DNA of 64,000 nucleotides, from assembly GCA_012934845.2 (NCBI GenBank), contig WNNJ02003658.1:1-64000 (forward strand). The letters run 5' to 3'. Origin of the DNA: Pomphorhynchus laevis. Lineage: Eukaryota > Acanthocephala > Palaeacanthocephala > Echinorhynchida > Pomphorhynchidae. Below are positions 11,241 through 22,825 of this stretch, piece after piece (within the stretch, counting starts at the first letter, position 1; each line of letters begins with the position of its first letter). The position numbers were made by a program, and so were the translations under genes. Under the pieces are notes generated by a model. The model was not told the origin of the DNA. It searched no databases and saw only the letters and a list, made by a program, of their open reading frames with translations.

Positions 11241-11890
11241 ACTACACACGCGTTATCATGCCAACGGGAGGGGCATGCCAACAATTCTCCACAATCACAT
11301 TCGTGACTTTCTGGCGAGAGCGCTAACGAGTGTCTGTTCTGGAGTCGGTATTGAACCTGTGTTGCTTCCTGTTCCTGAGAACGCGTTGTTCACACGTTCC
11401 ACAACCACAAGAGACCACGAAGCTCGTCTGGACATTTGTGTAATGGTATTTTTTGGAAATAGATTGGAGCGGACATTTGTCAATGTCTGTGTGTTCAATA
11501 ATCATGCTCCATCATGCCAATCCAAATCGGTCAACGCAGCTTTCGCATATCACGAGGATTGCAAACGGGCAAAATACAACGAATGAATTAATGCGATAGA
11601 ACAAAGCTGCTTTATTCCATTTGTCCTTACTGCTATTGATGGAGTTTGTTCGTCCGTGACGAATTTGCCAAAGTCGTTGGCAAGATAAATTTCCCAGGTG
11701 CATCGATGTGACTATGCCGATGTTGTTAATGACCTTCGCACAAGTATCAACGTATCGTTAGCTCGTGCCGAGTCAACATGTTTACGCGCGCCGCGATCGA
11801 GGAATGGAGCGCCCGTGACCCTGACTAGCATTAGCAGTCCTGGGGAACGGACATGTCACTCTATCGATTTTGGACTGAGGGCGGAAGATA
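11241..11890 (+). mobile_element. LINE-C copy 4, endonuclease and tail
   Basis: A second plus-strand LINE-C segment begins at RGMPTILHNHIRDFLARAL (equivalent of LPSIRHNEVRNIF), then GVGIEPVLLPVP, DHEARLDICVMVFFGNRLER, FNNHAPSC and HEDCKRAKYNE, stop at 11,586, then in another frame FVLTAIDGVCSS and SLARAESTCLRAPRSRNG at about 11,750-11,820. The 156-codon frame 11,116-11,586 is therefore a chimera of the tail of one copy and the nuclease of another. The upstream zinc cysteines are lost or altered. Confidence 0.82.
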
Positions 11891-11894
11891 ATAA

Positions 11895-13365
11895 TACAAA
11901 TTTATTTAGTATGGCAAATGTGTACAAGCTGTACGCTTACAAGTCCAAAAATAAATTGTTTAAATGGGATCGGATTTGGCGTTTGAAGCACGGCAGGGAA
12001 GTTGATTGGCGTATATGAATGGACAGATGGTTCTACGATAGAGGAGCAGCCACAATGAAGGAGCGGAGTTCAAAGGAGGTAGAGTAGTTTGGGACATGTA
12101 AAAGAAGGGAATTACAGGAACGCAAGGAACAGTAAACAGGACGAGAATTATCAAGAAAAGGAAGATTGAGAAATGAAGGGGTATGAAAAGTTACAAGGCG
12201 GAAAGCAACGATAAGAAGACGAATTTGAACACGACAATAAATTGTAGGCAAATCGAGAGAAGCAAGATGGTAGGATGTATGATCAAAACGACGAAGACGG
12301 AAGAGAATTTGGACGGCTGCGTTGACGATGCGTTATAGGGGAATAAGAGTGGATTTAGGTGAGTTGGAAGATAGACTAAGACAATAATCGAGTCTAGAAA
12401 AAAGGAGAGAAGATATTAGAGTCATACAAGAAGGGAAATCGATCAATCTACGAACTTGACGGAGGTTGCGGAGTAGCAAGGTAGATGAACGTACTTTATC
12501 TCTAACGAAAGGTTTAAGTGAAAGTCGGTTGTCAAAATGGAAGCCTAGGAAAACGAGATTATCAACGATAAGAAGAATTGTAGAATTTAATGATACGGAG
12601 GGAGGTTCAAAGCAGAGGCGTTGAGGTAGGATCCAACATAATTTTGGATTTATCAGGATTTAAAGAAAGGCGAAGGGAAGAAAGATGATTGGAAATTGAG
12701 ACAAGACAGTTGGAAGCAGAAACACTAAGATCGTGAATACGATAAACAGGTGCATGAGCATAGATGAGAATGTCATCAGCATATTGCATAAGATGGAAGT
12801 TAAATTTATGAGAAATCGAAGACAAATCACCGAGAAGAAGAGAGAAAAGCATAGGGCCTAATACGGAGCCTTGTGGAACACCGGACGGAATATACGAAGG
12901 ATGGGAGAGAGAAGAGTTAGAATAGACGCGAAATGTACGGTTTGATAGATATGAAGAAAATCATGATACAGTGGGTAAAGAGAAGCCATAATCATGACGA
13001 AGGTGATGGAGAAGAATCGAGTGATCGACGATGTCAAAAGCAGACGATAGATCAAGAGAAACTATGACACTACATAATTTATGATCGCGAGATATGAGTA
13101 AGTCGTTATAAACTTTAAGACAGACAATTTCTGTAGAGTAATTAGAGCGAAAAGCGGCTTGGAAGGGAGGAAATAAGTTAGAGGAAAAGAGATATTTATT
13201 AACTTGCTTAAGAACGAGACGCTCAAGGAGTTTAGAGAGAGTTGGGAGAAGTGAAATAGGACGGTACGAAGATGGTAGTAAAGAGTCGAGAGATTGCCTT
13301 TTGATGAGAGGACGAACAGTGGCGCATTTCCAGATGGAAGATGGATGAAGACAGAAATGTACCAA
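11895..13365 (-). mobile_element. LINE-A copy 4 (L2-like, second subfamily)
   Basis: The minus frame 13365-12961 gives the RT fingers and palm: TVRPLIKRQSLDSLLPSSYR, PISLLPTLSKLLERLVLKQV, VSLDLSSAFDIVDHSILLHH. Further down, GVPQGSVLGPMLFSLLLGD, then YADDILIYAHAPVYRIHDL and CLVSISNHLSSLRLSLNPDK (12852-12607). The C-terminal part and 3' tail reach about 11,900. This is the copy with most of the RT core left, though in several frames. Its tail sequence matches copy 1 (2.8-3.2 kb) and differs from copies 2, 3, 7 and 8. Confidence 0.88.
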
Positions 13366-13745
13366 TGTTTTTTTTTCTTTATTGCGAATAAAATTGTACT
13401 GTGAAAAAAGACTTGGCCATAAGGCTATTTTGCCTGATCACAGTTTGAAAAAAAAATGAAACTAAAAAAAGAAAAGAAGAAAAAGAAATCAACAAGCAAA
13501 ACAAGAAAAAATCACTGCAAATATGTCCATGAATCGTTTCTCGTCTTCTTGATGATCCATGTTTTTAATATTTTTTGAACAAATGCAGACTTCGGGCGGA
13601 AGCAATTTCCTCAGGCAGAGAATTTCACATATTAAGTACCCTGTGCGACAGTCTCCAGCATTTTGGATACCTACCATGTTTCGTTTTATAGACAGTTTTG
13701 CTGTAACCTCTCAAAATCGATAAACGCAATGTATCGAACCACTCG
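13366..13745 (-). mobile_element. LINE-B copy 2 (CR1-like), 3' end
   Basis: The reverse complement reads, with frame changes, VRYIAFIDFERLQQNC..., then NSLPEEIASARSLHLFKK at the protein C-terminus, then an untranslated tail with gccttatggccaag and aattttattcgcaataaag. The tail begins abruptly at a T run at 13,366. It could be the 3' end of the interrupted LINE-B copy at 15.1-20.8 kb, since order and strand agree, but the RT segment between is missing. Confidence 0.7.
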
Positions 13746-13799
13746 AATAACCGTCCAGCCGGCGTACATACCTCTAATTTAGAAGTAAGAAAGAAAAAA

Positions 13800-14510
13800 T
13801 AATTGGGTTAAGGGCATTGATGCTTATTATCTATCTGCCCCACTAGCTTCCAGCATTCCCAATGTTGTCCTTGCATCGCCCTCGCATCGCATTTATCGTT
13901 CTAATATCTCATCTTCCCATTATGTGCCTATATCTTCGTCATATTTGCATACTTCTAATTTTTTCACTTGTCTGTTTTTATCACTCACCTACGTCTGTCT
14001 ACTGATCCCCGAGTATTTGATCCTATTCCGACTACTCCCGTTACTCCTCAATTTTCACATATGGGATTTCTTTCTGGCAATAGGTGTATGATTATCTCAA
14101 ATATTGAGCCATCTAATTCCTCTTCTCTCCAAGCCCGTTTTGATGCCGATGTTTTCGAGTTCCGCTCGATCATGCCACTATTCTTCCTACGATAATCCGT
14201 ATTTCTTCAGTGATGTATCTTCACTTTATTTGTATCGTCTAATAAATCCCATTCTGCCCCCGATTCTTCTCGTTCACCTTGTTTTAAAAGTTGTTTTTAG
14301 AAACTGCACCCAAACCTTCTATCCCATCTCAACGGTTTAAACGTGTATTATCATCTGCTTGTCGTTTTCCCCAATCGTTCACGCTCTGAAATCACTCAAC
14401 TTTCTTCTGCTCGTTTTGAAAAGCGTCGACGTGAAGTCAATGGCGAGTCATCATCTATTGTAATAAAAAAATGTAGATGGAAATTTTCGAGTAATGCACC
14501 TACGTTCAAA
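13800..14510 (+). mobile_element. LINE-A copy 5, diverged ORF1 fragment
   Basis: Plus-strand frames read RCMIISNIEPSNSSSLQARF and DADVFEFRSIMP, then YFFSDVSSLYLYRLINPILP, and after further frame changes an ITQLSSARFEKRRREVNGE-like segment. This matches, at modest similarity, the LINE-A ORF1 at 26.2-27.4 kb (RCVIVTNIMPSNSLSPQARL, SFFKDISPVAFIRLNKSSQ). The copy is old and broken in several places. Confidence 0.75.
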
Positions 14511-15130
14511 AATTAGTTGAAAACCTTTCATTTCCTTCTTTAGCTAACAATAATACAAAACGCTATTTGCGCCTATCTTCTTAACACCCGTTCGGTTCTT
14601 CACAAAACTAACTTACCTCTCGATCTCTTCACACAACAATAATTTTATATTTTATGTCTAACTGAATCTTGTCATACTGATTCTGATAATCAGAATCAGT
14701 ATGACAAGTAATACTTGATAATCAGTATCAGTAATACTCAACTTCGCTCGTATCTATGCGTCTCTTACTTGAAGCTCAAAAAATGCAGAATTTGACAAAA
14801 TTTTAAGAGTCCTTGATCCTATGAAATCCAAATCAAAAGAAAACAAAATCAAGAGTACATCTATTATGACTTAATATCTTATTCATGACCCTGTTAAAAC
14901 TAATACTCTCAAACTTCAAAGTTCGAATTTGTCTGATGCGGGGACGATCGATACATGTATGCCGCCGATTCGTGTGTGTGGACGATGGTATATGCAAGAT
15001 CACGTATTGAACGGAAACTACTCGACAAACCTATCTTAATTCTCTATCGAGCACCCCTATCATTCCCACTTCTATCTGCTTTTCTGCCTATACTCCTACC
15101 AGCTCTGTTCGTCCACAACATCAAAAAAAT
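14511..15130 (+). other. probable decayed endonuclease start of LINE-A copy 5, then unassigned
   Basis: Up to about 14,700 the plus strand keeps traces of the LINE-A endonuclease start (RLSS..LNTRSVLHKTN..LDLFTQ..LYFMSNXILSY). A 20-bp inverted duplication, ttctgataatcagaa with flanks, lies at 14,680-14,710. The stretch 14,760-15,130 has no signature I recognise. Confidence 0.4.
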
Positions 15131-15251
15131 CCAATCATCTTAGTCCACGAAATCCAACCCTATCAAAAGCTTTTGATAAATCGAAGAAAAGCGTGTCCAC
15201 TCTGGTTCCTGCTTTCACCGCATTCGACCAGCTATTCCGGGAGAATACAAG
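15131..15251 (-). mobile_element. LINE-B copy 3, RT segment downstream of the LTR insertion
   Basis: The minus strand reads LVFSRNSWSNAVKAGTRVD and TLFFDLSKAFDRVG, the CR1-type palm motif with the catalytic D in FFDLSKAFD. It continues without loss from ...FRPHRSTITN at 17,751, on the other side of the LTR element; the two parts are in the same frame once the insert and one copy of the 5-bp duplication are removed. The LINE is lost downstream of about 15,131. Confidence 0.85.
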
Positions 15252-15256
15252 GTTAG
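15252..15256. repeat. 5-bp target-site duplication (GTTAG), left
   Basis: GTTAG here and at 17,746-17,750 flanks the LTR element exactly; five bases is the usual size for Ty3/gypsy integration. Confidence 0.8.
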
Positions 15257-17745
15257 TGTAGGGTAAACAGATAGGCTTGTAAAAAGCTTTATTGAGTAAT
15301 ATCTACAAATGTTCCGGGATAGTAAGTATTGTTTCAGCTCGGCTGACCTAAAGCAAGTTGCGTTATCACAATGTATAAACTCCGGATGGCCGAACGTCGA
15401 AAATAGCGGTTTAAGCTTCTCAATCATTGTTTGTGAACTTGTGTCTTTGCAGGGAAAACCGAATGGAAAACGACTGTATTCTCGACCACGACCAGGAGGT
15501 AAAGATTTCTTTGTGTTGATGTTGGTAAAGGACCTTTGAAGTCCATGGATATCCGCTCAAATGGACGAGTCGACTTTATAACATGGGATCTTTCTAGATG
15601 CGGATACTGGGGTTTTATCTCAAAACAAACTGATCAGTTATTGCAATTTAGTCTTACGTCGTCGCATGAAAACGGTAGATTGTATTTTCGTACATATGTT
15701 GTTAAGCGTCGTATTCCGGGATGGCACAAATCAACGTGTAGTTGTTTAAGAGAGGCTAGATCAGCCCCTGCTGCGCAGACTCGCGTTAAAGTGTCGGCAA
15801 CATGGTTTTGCTTGCCAGGTCTGTAGATAATCTTAAATTTGAACTCTGCTAGTTCGAGACGCCATCTATTAATCTTCTCATTTTTGATTCGGATCTTGCT
15901 CTTGTTGTTTAGTATGAACGATACGGACCTTTGATCAGTAATAATCGTAAAGGGGCGTCCGATAAGGTAGTGTCTCCACTTTCGAAGTGACTCCACAATG
16001 GCATGCGCTTCTTTCTCAATTGCCGAGTATCGCGACAACGGATTGTCAACGACCGAGAGAAAAGTGCCACGGTTCTTCCTTCTTGGCTGAGAGATGCGGC
16101 TATGGTTTTCGTGGATGCGTCAGTTTCGACAGTTAATGGCTTATTGTTGTCAATGTGTAATAGTGCGGCTTCCATTATGTCCGATTTTATGCCTTCGAAC
16201 CCTGCGATTGTCTCATCATTCATGGGGAACTGTGAAACGTTAATTTTTGCCATTTAGAGTGAAAAGTTTGCTATCCAATTCGCATAGTTAGCAAACATAC
16301 CTTGCACTCGTTTAATTTCAGACTGACATAATGGAATTGGCAAAGATTTCAAAGGCTCAAATCGTTCCGGGTCTGGTTTGAAGCTACCATTTCTGATCTG
16401 ATATCCGAGAAGGTTGATTTCTTCTCTACAGAATTTGCATTTTCCATTGTTGAGCTTTAAGTTTAATGATGTACAGACTGAAAGAAATCGATCTACATTT
16501 CGGTCATGCTCCTCTATTGGGCGCCACATATAGTGATGTAGTCTAGGTAGACGTATGTGTCAGTCAAATCATTGTCCGCGATTATTTTATCCATGATTCT
16601 TTGAAAGCATGCTACTGCGTTCGTTAAGTCAAAAGGAATCCTGGTAAATTGATAAAATTTGCCGCATGCTTCGAACACCGTATATTGACGATCGGATGGT
16701 TGGATTTCGACTTGGTGATACGCGGATTCAAGATCAATAGTTGAGAATAATTTGTATTGAGATATTTCCGTGGTCAGGTTCTCTATGTTTGGAAGTGGAT
16801 ACCCGTCGAGATGTGTATATTGGTTTATTGTCTTGGAATAGTCCACAACCATTCGTTTCTTTCTTCGCTGGTTAGTCGTCACGAATGCTTGTGCTCACCA
16901 AGGCAATGTGCTCGGCTCAATTATGTGTTCCCGCAGAAGTTTGTCTATCTCATTACGTATAAACGCATAGTTCTCGCGTGTGTGTCTTCGAGATTTTGTA
17001 ATAATAGGTGCATAGTTCCCTTGTAGGTGCTCAAATAGCTTTGGAGGTTCGGCAATGTTCATTACTCTCAATGAAATTGGTTCTTCTTGACCGTGGAATC
17101 GAAATTGGATGTTGGAATGTCACTTCATTAAGTCGATACCAAGGATGATGTCTGAACAAAGATCGTCTAGAACCAGTAGTTTTACATTACGAAATGGCTT
17201 TCCTTGCATAGGAATGTTGACTGTTATCAAACCATTTAAAGTTACCTGGATTCCTGACGATGCCATTAATATTTTGGATTGCAGACGCCACACTTTCACA
17301 TTTAATCGTGTTATGTGATTCGAGCTTACGAAGTTCAACGTGCTCCCGGTGTCAAATAAAGCGTTTAGGCAAATGCCGTTAACAAATACCTGTTGCGTAG
17401 CAATGCTGCCGCTTGATCCGCAAAGCCCCCCGTTACTTTGGAATGCAGCGTTACAGTGACCCAATCGGCAAATCTTGGCGAAGTGTCCTGTTTTTTGACA
17501 CTTTTGCATACCGAATTTCGTGCGGGACAATAGGATCGTCGGGTAATATCGTCAGACGCTCTGGTCGTAGATGAGATTCCACCATAGAGATAATATTACT
17601 CAATAAATTGTAGGTTAAATAGATACGCTTTTAAAAAAGCTTTATTGAGTAATATCTACAAAATAAAGTAATAAATCAGTAAGTGTATATAGTTTACATC
17701 AAGGGTTAAAATTTACAATGTAAATGGTAAGGTAATTTCATCACA
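15257..17745 (-). mobile_element. Ty3/gypsy-like LTR retrotransposon fossil, broken
   Basis: Fossil element on the minus strand, about 2.5 kb, well short of a full gypsy element and clearly broken in several places. Recognisable parts in order on the minus strand: a zinc-knuckle and aspartic protease region (about 17,530-17,120, with a DTGS-type active site), reverse transcriptase (about 16,880-16,260), RNase H (about 16,250-15,840) and an integrase remnant (about 15,830-15,310). Its ends are TG...CA and are bounded by a 5-bp duplication. The LTR at the high-coordinate end is about 137 bp (17,609-17,745), and similar sequence stands at the low-coordinate end. The two ends differ at several sites, so the insertion is not recent. 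It lies inside LINE-B copy 3 and so is younger than it. Confidence 0.88.
17609..17745 (-). repeat. short LTR of the gypsy-like fossil
   Basis: The stretch starting TGTAGG on the plus strand and ending TCACA carries gctttattgagtaatatcta, which recurs at 15,288-15,307 at the other end of the element. Its outer end meets the 5-bp target duplication. Confidence 0.7.
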
Positions 17746-17750
17746 GTTAG
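17746..17750. repeat. 5-bp target-site duplication (GTTAG), right
   Basis: Partner of 15,252-15,256. Confidence 0.8.
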
Positions 17751-20700
17751 TTATCGTAGAACGGTGAGGTCTGAAACCGTGCTGGGCATCGTTGAACATG
17801 TTATTGTCTTCTAGATGTGAACTTACTGTACGAAGCAGAATCATCTGCATTACTTTGCACGCAATGAAAGTTAGACTTATGGGACGATAATTGTTAGTTT
17901 GACTGCGATCACCCTTTTTGAACACTGGGCAGATTATAGACCTTTTCCAGTCATCCGGTAAACTTCCAATGTATAGAGAACTCTGGAATATAGCACATAG
18001 CGGACTTGTCAACACTGTAGCCATCTCGCGGAAAAGTATATACGGAAGGCCATCCAGTCCGGAAACGCGAGTACGTGGAAGCTTGAGTAGCTCTGTACGA
18101 ACGTCCTCTTCGCTAATATATATGTCATTAAGACATGATCGAATGAATCTGGGAATTTAATGAGACAAATAGTCGTAATCCAACTTAGCTTCTTGAATCA
18201 CAAAATGAGCGGAAAAGAGCTCTGCAACTTCGATAGGTCAACAATTAAATCACCCGCGTTGTTCACAATGTTGTAAAATTTATCTGACGCAATATTACGG
18301 CGCAGTAGATGATTGAATAACTGCTTAGGGTTCGAGGATGCAGTCCGACATATGTTAGAAATGAAATTCTTCTTTAGTATCTTAATATAAGTTACCTTGT
18401 TTCTCAATAATCGTTATTTATCAAAGGATAGTCTACCATCTTTGTACGCAGAAAATGAGATATCCCGTGATCTGATTGCACGTTTAATTTCAGAGTCAAA
18501 CCAAATTGGAATACGGATGCTCGTTTTCTTATGTTGAATTGGTAAGAAGAGTGTCAATAACACAATCAGAGTACGTTTGAGATGGTTCCATGCAGGGTTA
18601 GTACCAATGATAAAAGGATTGGCCCATGCTACCGTACTGAGTATACGTTCCATACTGAGAAAATTAGCCTTCATTGGATTGACTTGTGGAATTGTTTTGA
18701 TTGAACGAGGGCATGTGAGCGAAACTACAATATCACTCATACGATGGTCACTAGAACCGATTAATGGATCATAATTAATCCGGTCAATGATAGAGGCATC
18801 AACCGATAGGCATATATCAAGTAGAGACGCACTATGTTCACGAGCGCGTGTGAATTCGTGAATTAGCTGATTAAGGTTCATGTCATTAATGGTGTCGAGA
18901 AGATTTGCTGATTCAAGGTCACAACCAGGTAGATGCACGAATTTTATCCTGTCAACGTGGGGCATATTGAAATCACCAAGAACTATCACTGATGACTTAG
19001 TTCTTAAATGTTTTCGCAATAAGTTACAGATAGACACTGTGGATGAACGATGTGATTGATAGAATAAGCCTACAATGAAATGACAATTATCTGTCGCTGC
19101 TAGTTTGACCCAAATGTACTCATTTAGGTACACCGTAAGCGCATGCATCGATTAGTCTTACCGACAAAGAATCTCGCGCGAAGATGATGACTCCACCACC
19201 TCTTGAAGATAACCGATCCATACGAACAAGAGAGTATCCATCTAGACTAATTTCATCATCACATATTTCTAGATTAAGCCAGGTTTTCGTGAGTGCTACA
19301 ATATCCGCATGTTTTTGGTTGACAACAAAGGAAAGTTCGGATAACTTAGTTGAAATACTAAGTATATTTGTATATACGAGCCGCAAGTTAGGTATATGGT
19401 AGTCTTGTTGATCATAAATAGGTGGGTTGCGAGATTAAAAATCTTCCGAATGACCGCGATCATGAAAACGGAGTGAACTCGTCATTATTGTTGGCCCGGT
19501 AGCGAGTTTAATGCTGCGCAACGCAAGATGACAGGGTATACTTGCTGCTCTAGAACACGAGGCGTCCAGTGAACACGAACACGCCGCTGCATTACATTAA
19601 AATTGTGAATAGTCAGGTTTGTTTCGCCTGCTGCAGTCCGCCTATGAAGTTCTTGTTTTGCAGTTTTGAGTTTCTCTCTATTTTGAAGATCAAGGTCCCG
19701 TAAAAATCTAATGCCTGATCCACGCAGACGGTATGCGTGTCTAAAGAGTGATTTAGCTGACTCACGAGTATTTAATATCACCTTAAGCAAACGAGGTCTC
19801 AAGCTACACGGTACACTCTTTCCAAGACGAAATAGCGATAAAACCCTCAGAGTTCACATCATTCTGATCGCAACCCGATAGAACCAATGACAAAATGGAA
19901 GGAACCTTATTGAGATCGTCATTCTTGCGATGCTGATAATTCACAGATGATGACTCCTCAACATTCGCTACAATAACTGCTGGATCTCGACCACTGTTTG
20001 TGCCTACATTTAAGCAAACTGCGCGATAGCCAGCTGAGGAATTATTCGGCGTTGCAGCTCGAGGGTGAATATTTGCCTGGTTTAGGTTGATTGAATCGAC
20101 ATTTAAACGTAACTGTAGAATAGACTGTTCCAACCCACTGTTGGAGTGATATCGACATTTATACGTAACTGTGGAATAGACTGTTCCAACCCACTGTTGG
20201 AGTGATAATCCACGACCAAGCAGTCAGACAAATTGTTGATTGGTGCAGACTCGTTAAGATTGTTCGTTGATGATGACTCGCGGGAATTATGTGCTGGTAG
20301 GGAATCGTGAACATCATTTGTTGATGAAGACATGCTGGAAAACCCAGAAGAAACTGGCAATTAAGAGTTAACGTTGGAACTGACTACATTTATGCAGCTT
20401 GTTAGGTCTAAGATGTATGAGTTGATACGTTAAAAATGAGTAGTTGAAGGTGGCATTTCTGCACGTGGTGACTTGTCTATCTCTTCTGAATTAGATGAGC
20501 CAGAAGATCTGCAACTTACTCGAGTCTTAAGCTCATTGAAAAGCTTGACTGGACAATAACCACAGATGAAATCCGCATTGTTGAACTTTTTGATGAAGCT
20601 ATCGGTCGCTGACACACATGCCCAAATGTCGCGATCCGTGTTTGAGCACTTAATTTGGTGGGATTTATACGACTCCTGAGTAGTCTGAACATTTGTATTT

Positions 20701-20815
20701 CAGTCGTTGTATTGAGCTGCTTCCGCTTTTTCCCAGTCATATCGGCGAATTTGTAAGTAGTTGTAAGTATTTGTAAGAATTTGTAAGTAGTTTGTAAATC
20801 GTTAGCCTGTAAGTT
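17751..20815 (-). mobile_element. LINE-B copy 3 (CR1-like), 5' leader, ORF1, endonuclease, RT start
   Basis: The most complete CR1-like copy. From the 5' side (high coordinates): a leader with TTGTAAGTA-type iterations (20,750-20,815); ORF1 pieces (20,740-19,485) starting near CSNTDRDIWACVSATDSF, with FICGYCPVKLFNELKTR as a possible zinc-binding start and a C-terminal domain at 19,802-19,485 (KVILNTRESAKSLFRHAYRL, GIRFLRDLDLQNREKLKTAK). ORF2 begins about 19,402 with the APE endonuclease: RLVYTNILSISTKLSELSFV, VALTKTWLN, RGGGVIIFARD, then SVIVLGDFNMPHVDR, LLDICLS and GSSDHRMSDIVV (all within 19,386-18,414). The RT starts with GSLPDDWKRSIICPVFKKGD and NYRPISLTFIACKVMQ and ends at RSTITN, where the LTR fossil is inserted. 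Several frame changes; dead. Confidence 0.9.
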
Positions 20816-20880
20816 TTAATAACCAAAATATTTTAACAAGTTATTTTTCAAGGTTAACTCTAAAAATTCCGCGAGTGGAG

Positions 20881-21212
20881 CTGGATTGATCTGGAACTGG
20901 ATTGATCTGGAACTGGATTGATCTGGAACTGGATTGATCTGGAACTGGATTGATCTGGAACTGGATTGATCTGGAACTGGATTGATCTGGAACTGGATTG
21001 ATCTGGAACTGGATTGATCTGGAACTGGATTGATCTGGAACTGGATTGATCTGGAACTGGATTGATCTGGAACTGGATTGATCTGGAACTGGATTGATCT
21101 GGAACTGGATTGATCTGGAACTGGATTGATCTGGAACTGGATTGATCTGGAACTGGATTGATCTGGAACTGGATTGATCTGGAACTGGATTTATCTGGAA
21201 CTGAATTGATTG
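20881..21212. repeat. 16-bp minisatellite, 20 copies
   Basis: CTGGATTGATCTGGAA is repeated head to tail exactly 20 times from 20,881 to 21,200 (one variant base in the last unit, TTTATC), plus a partial unit. The units are nearly identical, which indicates recent expansion. The 122-codon minus-strand frame across it is a by-product of the repeat, since 16 is not a multiple of 3 and all frames stay open. Confidence 0.95.
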
Positions 21213-21289
21213 TAATGAGCTTGAACACTTATAAATTTTCTTCCATCAGTCTAATCAACGGAAATTTTCACTTCGTACGCACGAGACCA

Positions 21290-21725
21290 AAAATTTGACG
21301 GCGCCCCGTCTCTCTCCAGTCTTATTTGCTAGTCGATCTCGCCCCCAAACATACTTTTAGTCTTAGTATTTAAAACACTCGCTTCATTCTTCATAAAGCT
21401 GATATTCTCCTTGATGTCTTCGATCAATTATCTATCGATATTCTCTGCATTACCGAATCATGGCATTCTGACTCTAACGATCTTGCTATTCGTCGTCTAT
21501 GTCGCTCTGGTTGTTCTTTAGTTAAATCAGCTCGTCCAATTGTCTCTCCCACATATACTGTTTCTAACCAGGACGGTAATATTGCCATTGATCGTCATCC
21601 AACGTCTCTACGTAAAATTAACGCTAACATCTGTTACACTTCGTTCGAATTACTCATATGCAGATTATCAACTCCTTTCCCTATGATACTTGTGTCGCTT
21701 TTCTTATTATTCCCTCGTAGGAGGC
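21290..21725 (+). mobile_element. LINE-A endonuclease fragment
   Basis: The plus strand reads LSIDILCITESWHSDSNDLA and IRRLCRSGCSLVKSARPIVS, then NQDGNIAIDRHPTSLRKINA, the start of the L2-like APE endonuclease (compare IDLFCLTESWYSDSDDLSIR at 26.1 kb). It is a truncated piece inside the foldback-like element. Confidence 0.75.
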
Positions 21726-22825
21726 GCACAGGAAATTGTGGTTTCAAAACATGGTCGAGAGTATGAAAATTTTTGACGCTAGAACTAAGTCTTAGTTTCT
21801 AAGCATCTTCTCAATTGGTAATAAATTGAGACGCCTGATCCTGTCTTAGTATGGAAGCTTTTCTATACCAATGACTAATCGAATCGCTTTTCGGAGCATG
21901 CCCTCGTAAACGTGGGTAAGAGGCAGTGTAAGCATATAATAAAATGGACTGTACTAGAGCAGGATTTGAAAGTTCATTTTGGATAACAAGTCAAACGATT
22001 GTGTCAGAAAACATAATAAGCGAGAGCATCTTGATTGTATGTTTTATATGAAGGCTATGTTGAAGGTTGTTTGAAAGTATCACACCTAGGTAAGAAAACT
22101 AGAAGTCCATTTAGGCTAGCATACTTATAGTCTCAAGAACTGGTAGAATAGCATCGTATTTTTTGTAGTCAAATATAAGTTCACTTTTAATACACTCGTT
22201 GTATATAAATAAAATGTAACAGCTGATGCTGAACAATAACTAAAAGAAGTTAATCCATCTAAGCATATACGTTATAAGATATGCTTTGTAAGATAAAGGT
22301 TCAATTCGTTTATAATTAGCAGATTTACACAAATCGACATTGAGGTCAACACTTATCTATCTAAAACTGTACGTGTGCGTTACACAATAGTTTCGAGTTG
22401 CTAAATTTAAAGAAATAGCTTTAACATTCAAAACAACCAAAAATTTTAATTTTATAATTAGAGAAAGTAAGCCTCTATAACTTATTATTATGTTTCAAAG
22501 TACTTTGCAAGTCATAGTAAAATAAAGCAAATGCATAAATACGTAACTTGTTAAGGTATTTTTTCTGATATTTAAAGAACTTCATGCATTTCACAGATAA
22601 ATATATTAAACATTTTTCGTCATATTCGAACCGATTGATCCACAAAGACAAGAACGATTCTACATTGTCAAACTTTATTTGTAAAACTCGGTTACAAGCA
22701 GTAAGTATTTGTAACACTCGTCTTGTTGCATTTTACAGTTATGTAGTTTACAGTTTCATCATTCGCCTTAGATCTGGATATTCATATTCCTTGATGAAAC
22801 TTTCTTGATAATAATAAACTACTTT
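21726..22825. other. interior of foldback-like element, unassigned
   Basis: AT-rich, no coding signature. The open frames 22475-22717 (minus) and 22584-22808 (plus) overlap antisense and match nothing I know. Confidence 0.4.

Noticed and set aside
11295-11703. Minus-strand frames within 11.3-11.7 kb
   Set aside because: Antisense of the LINE-C endonuclease; no motif of their own.
20881-21212. Tandem repeat that might be read as a CRISPR array
   Set aside because: Units are contiguous with no spacers, and the DNA is eukaryotic.
20860-21228. A 122-codon minus-strand frame with 16-residue repeats, resembling a repeat protein
   Set aside because: It is the translation of a 16-bp minisatellite; with this unit all frames stay open.
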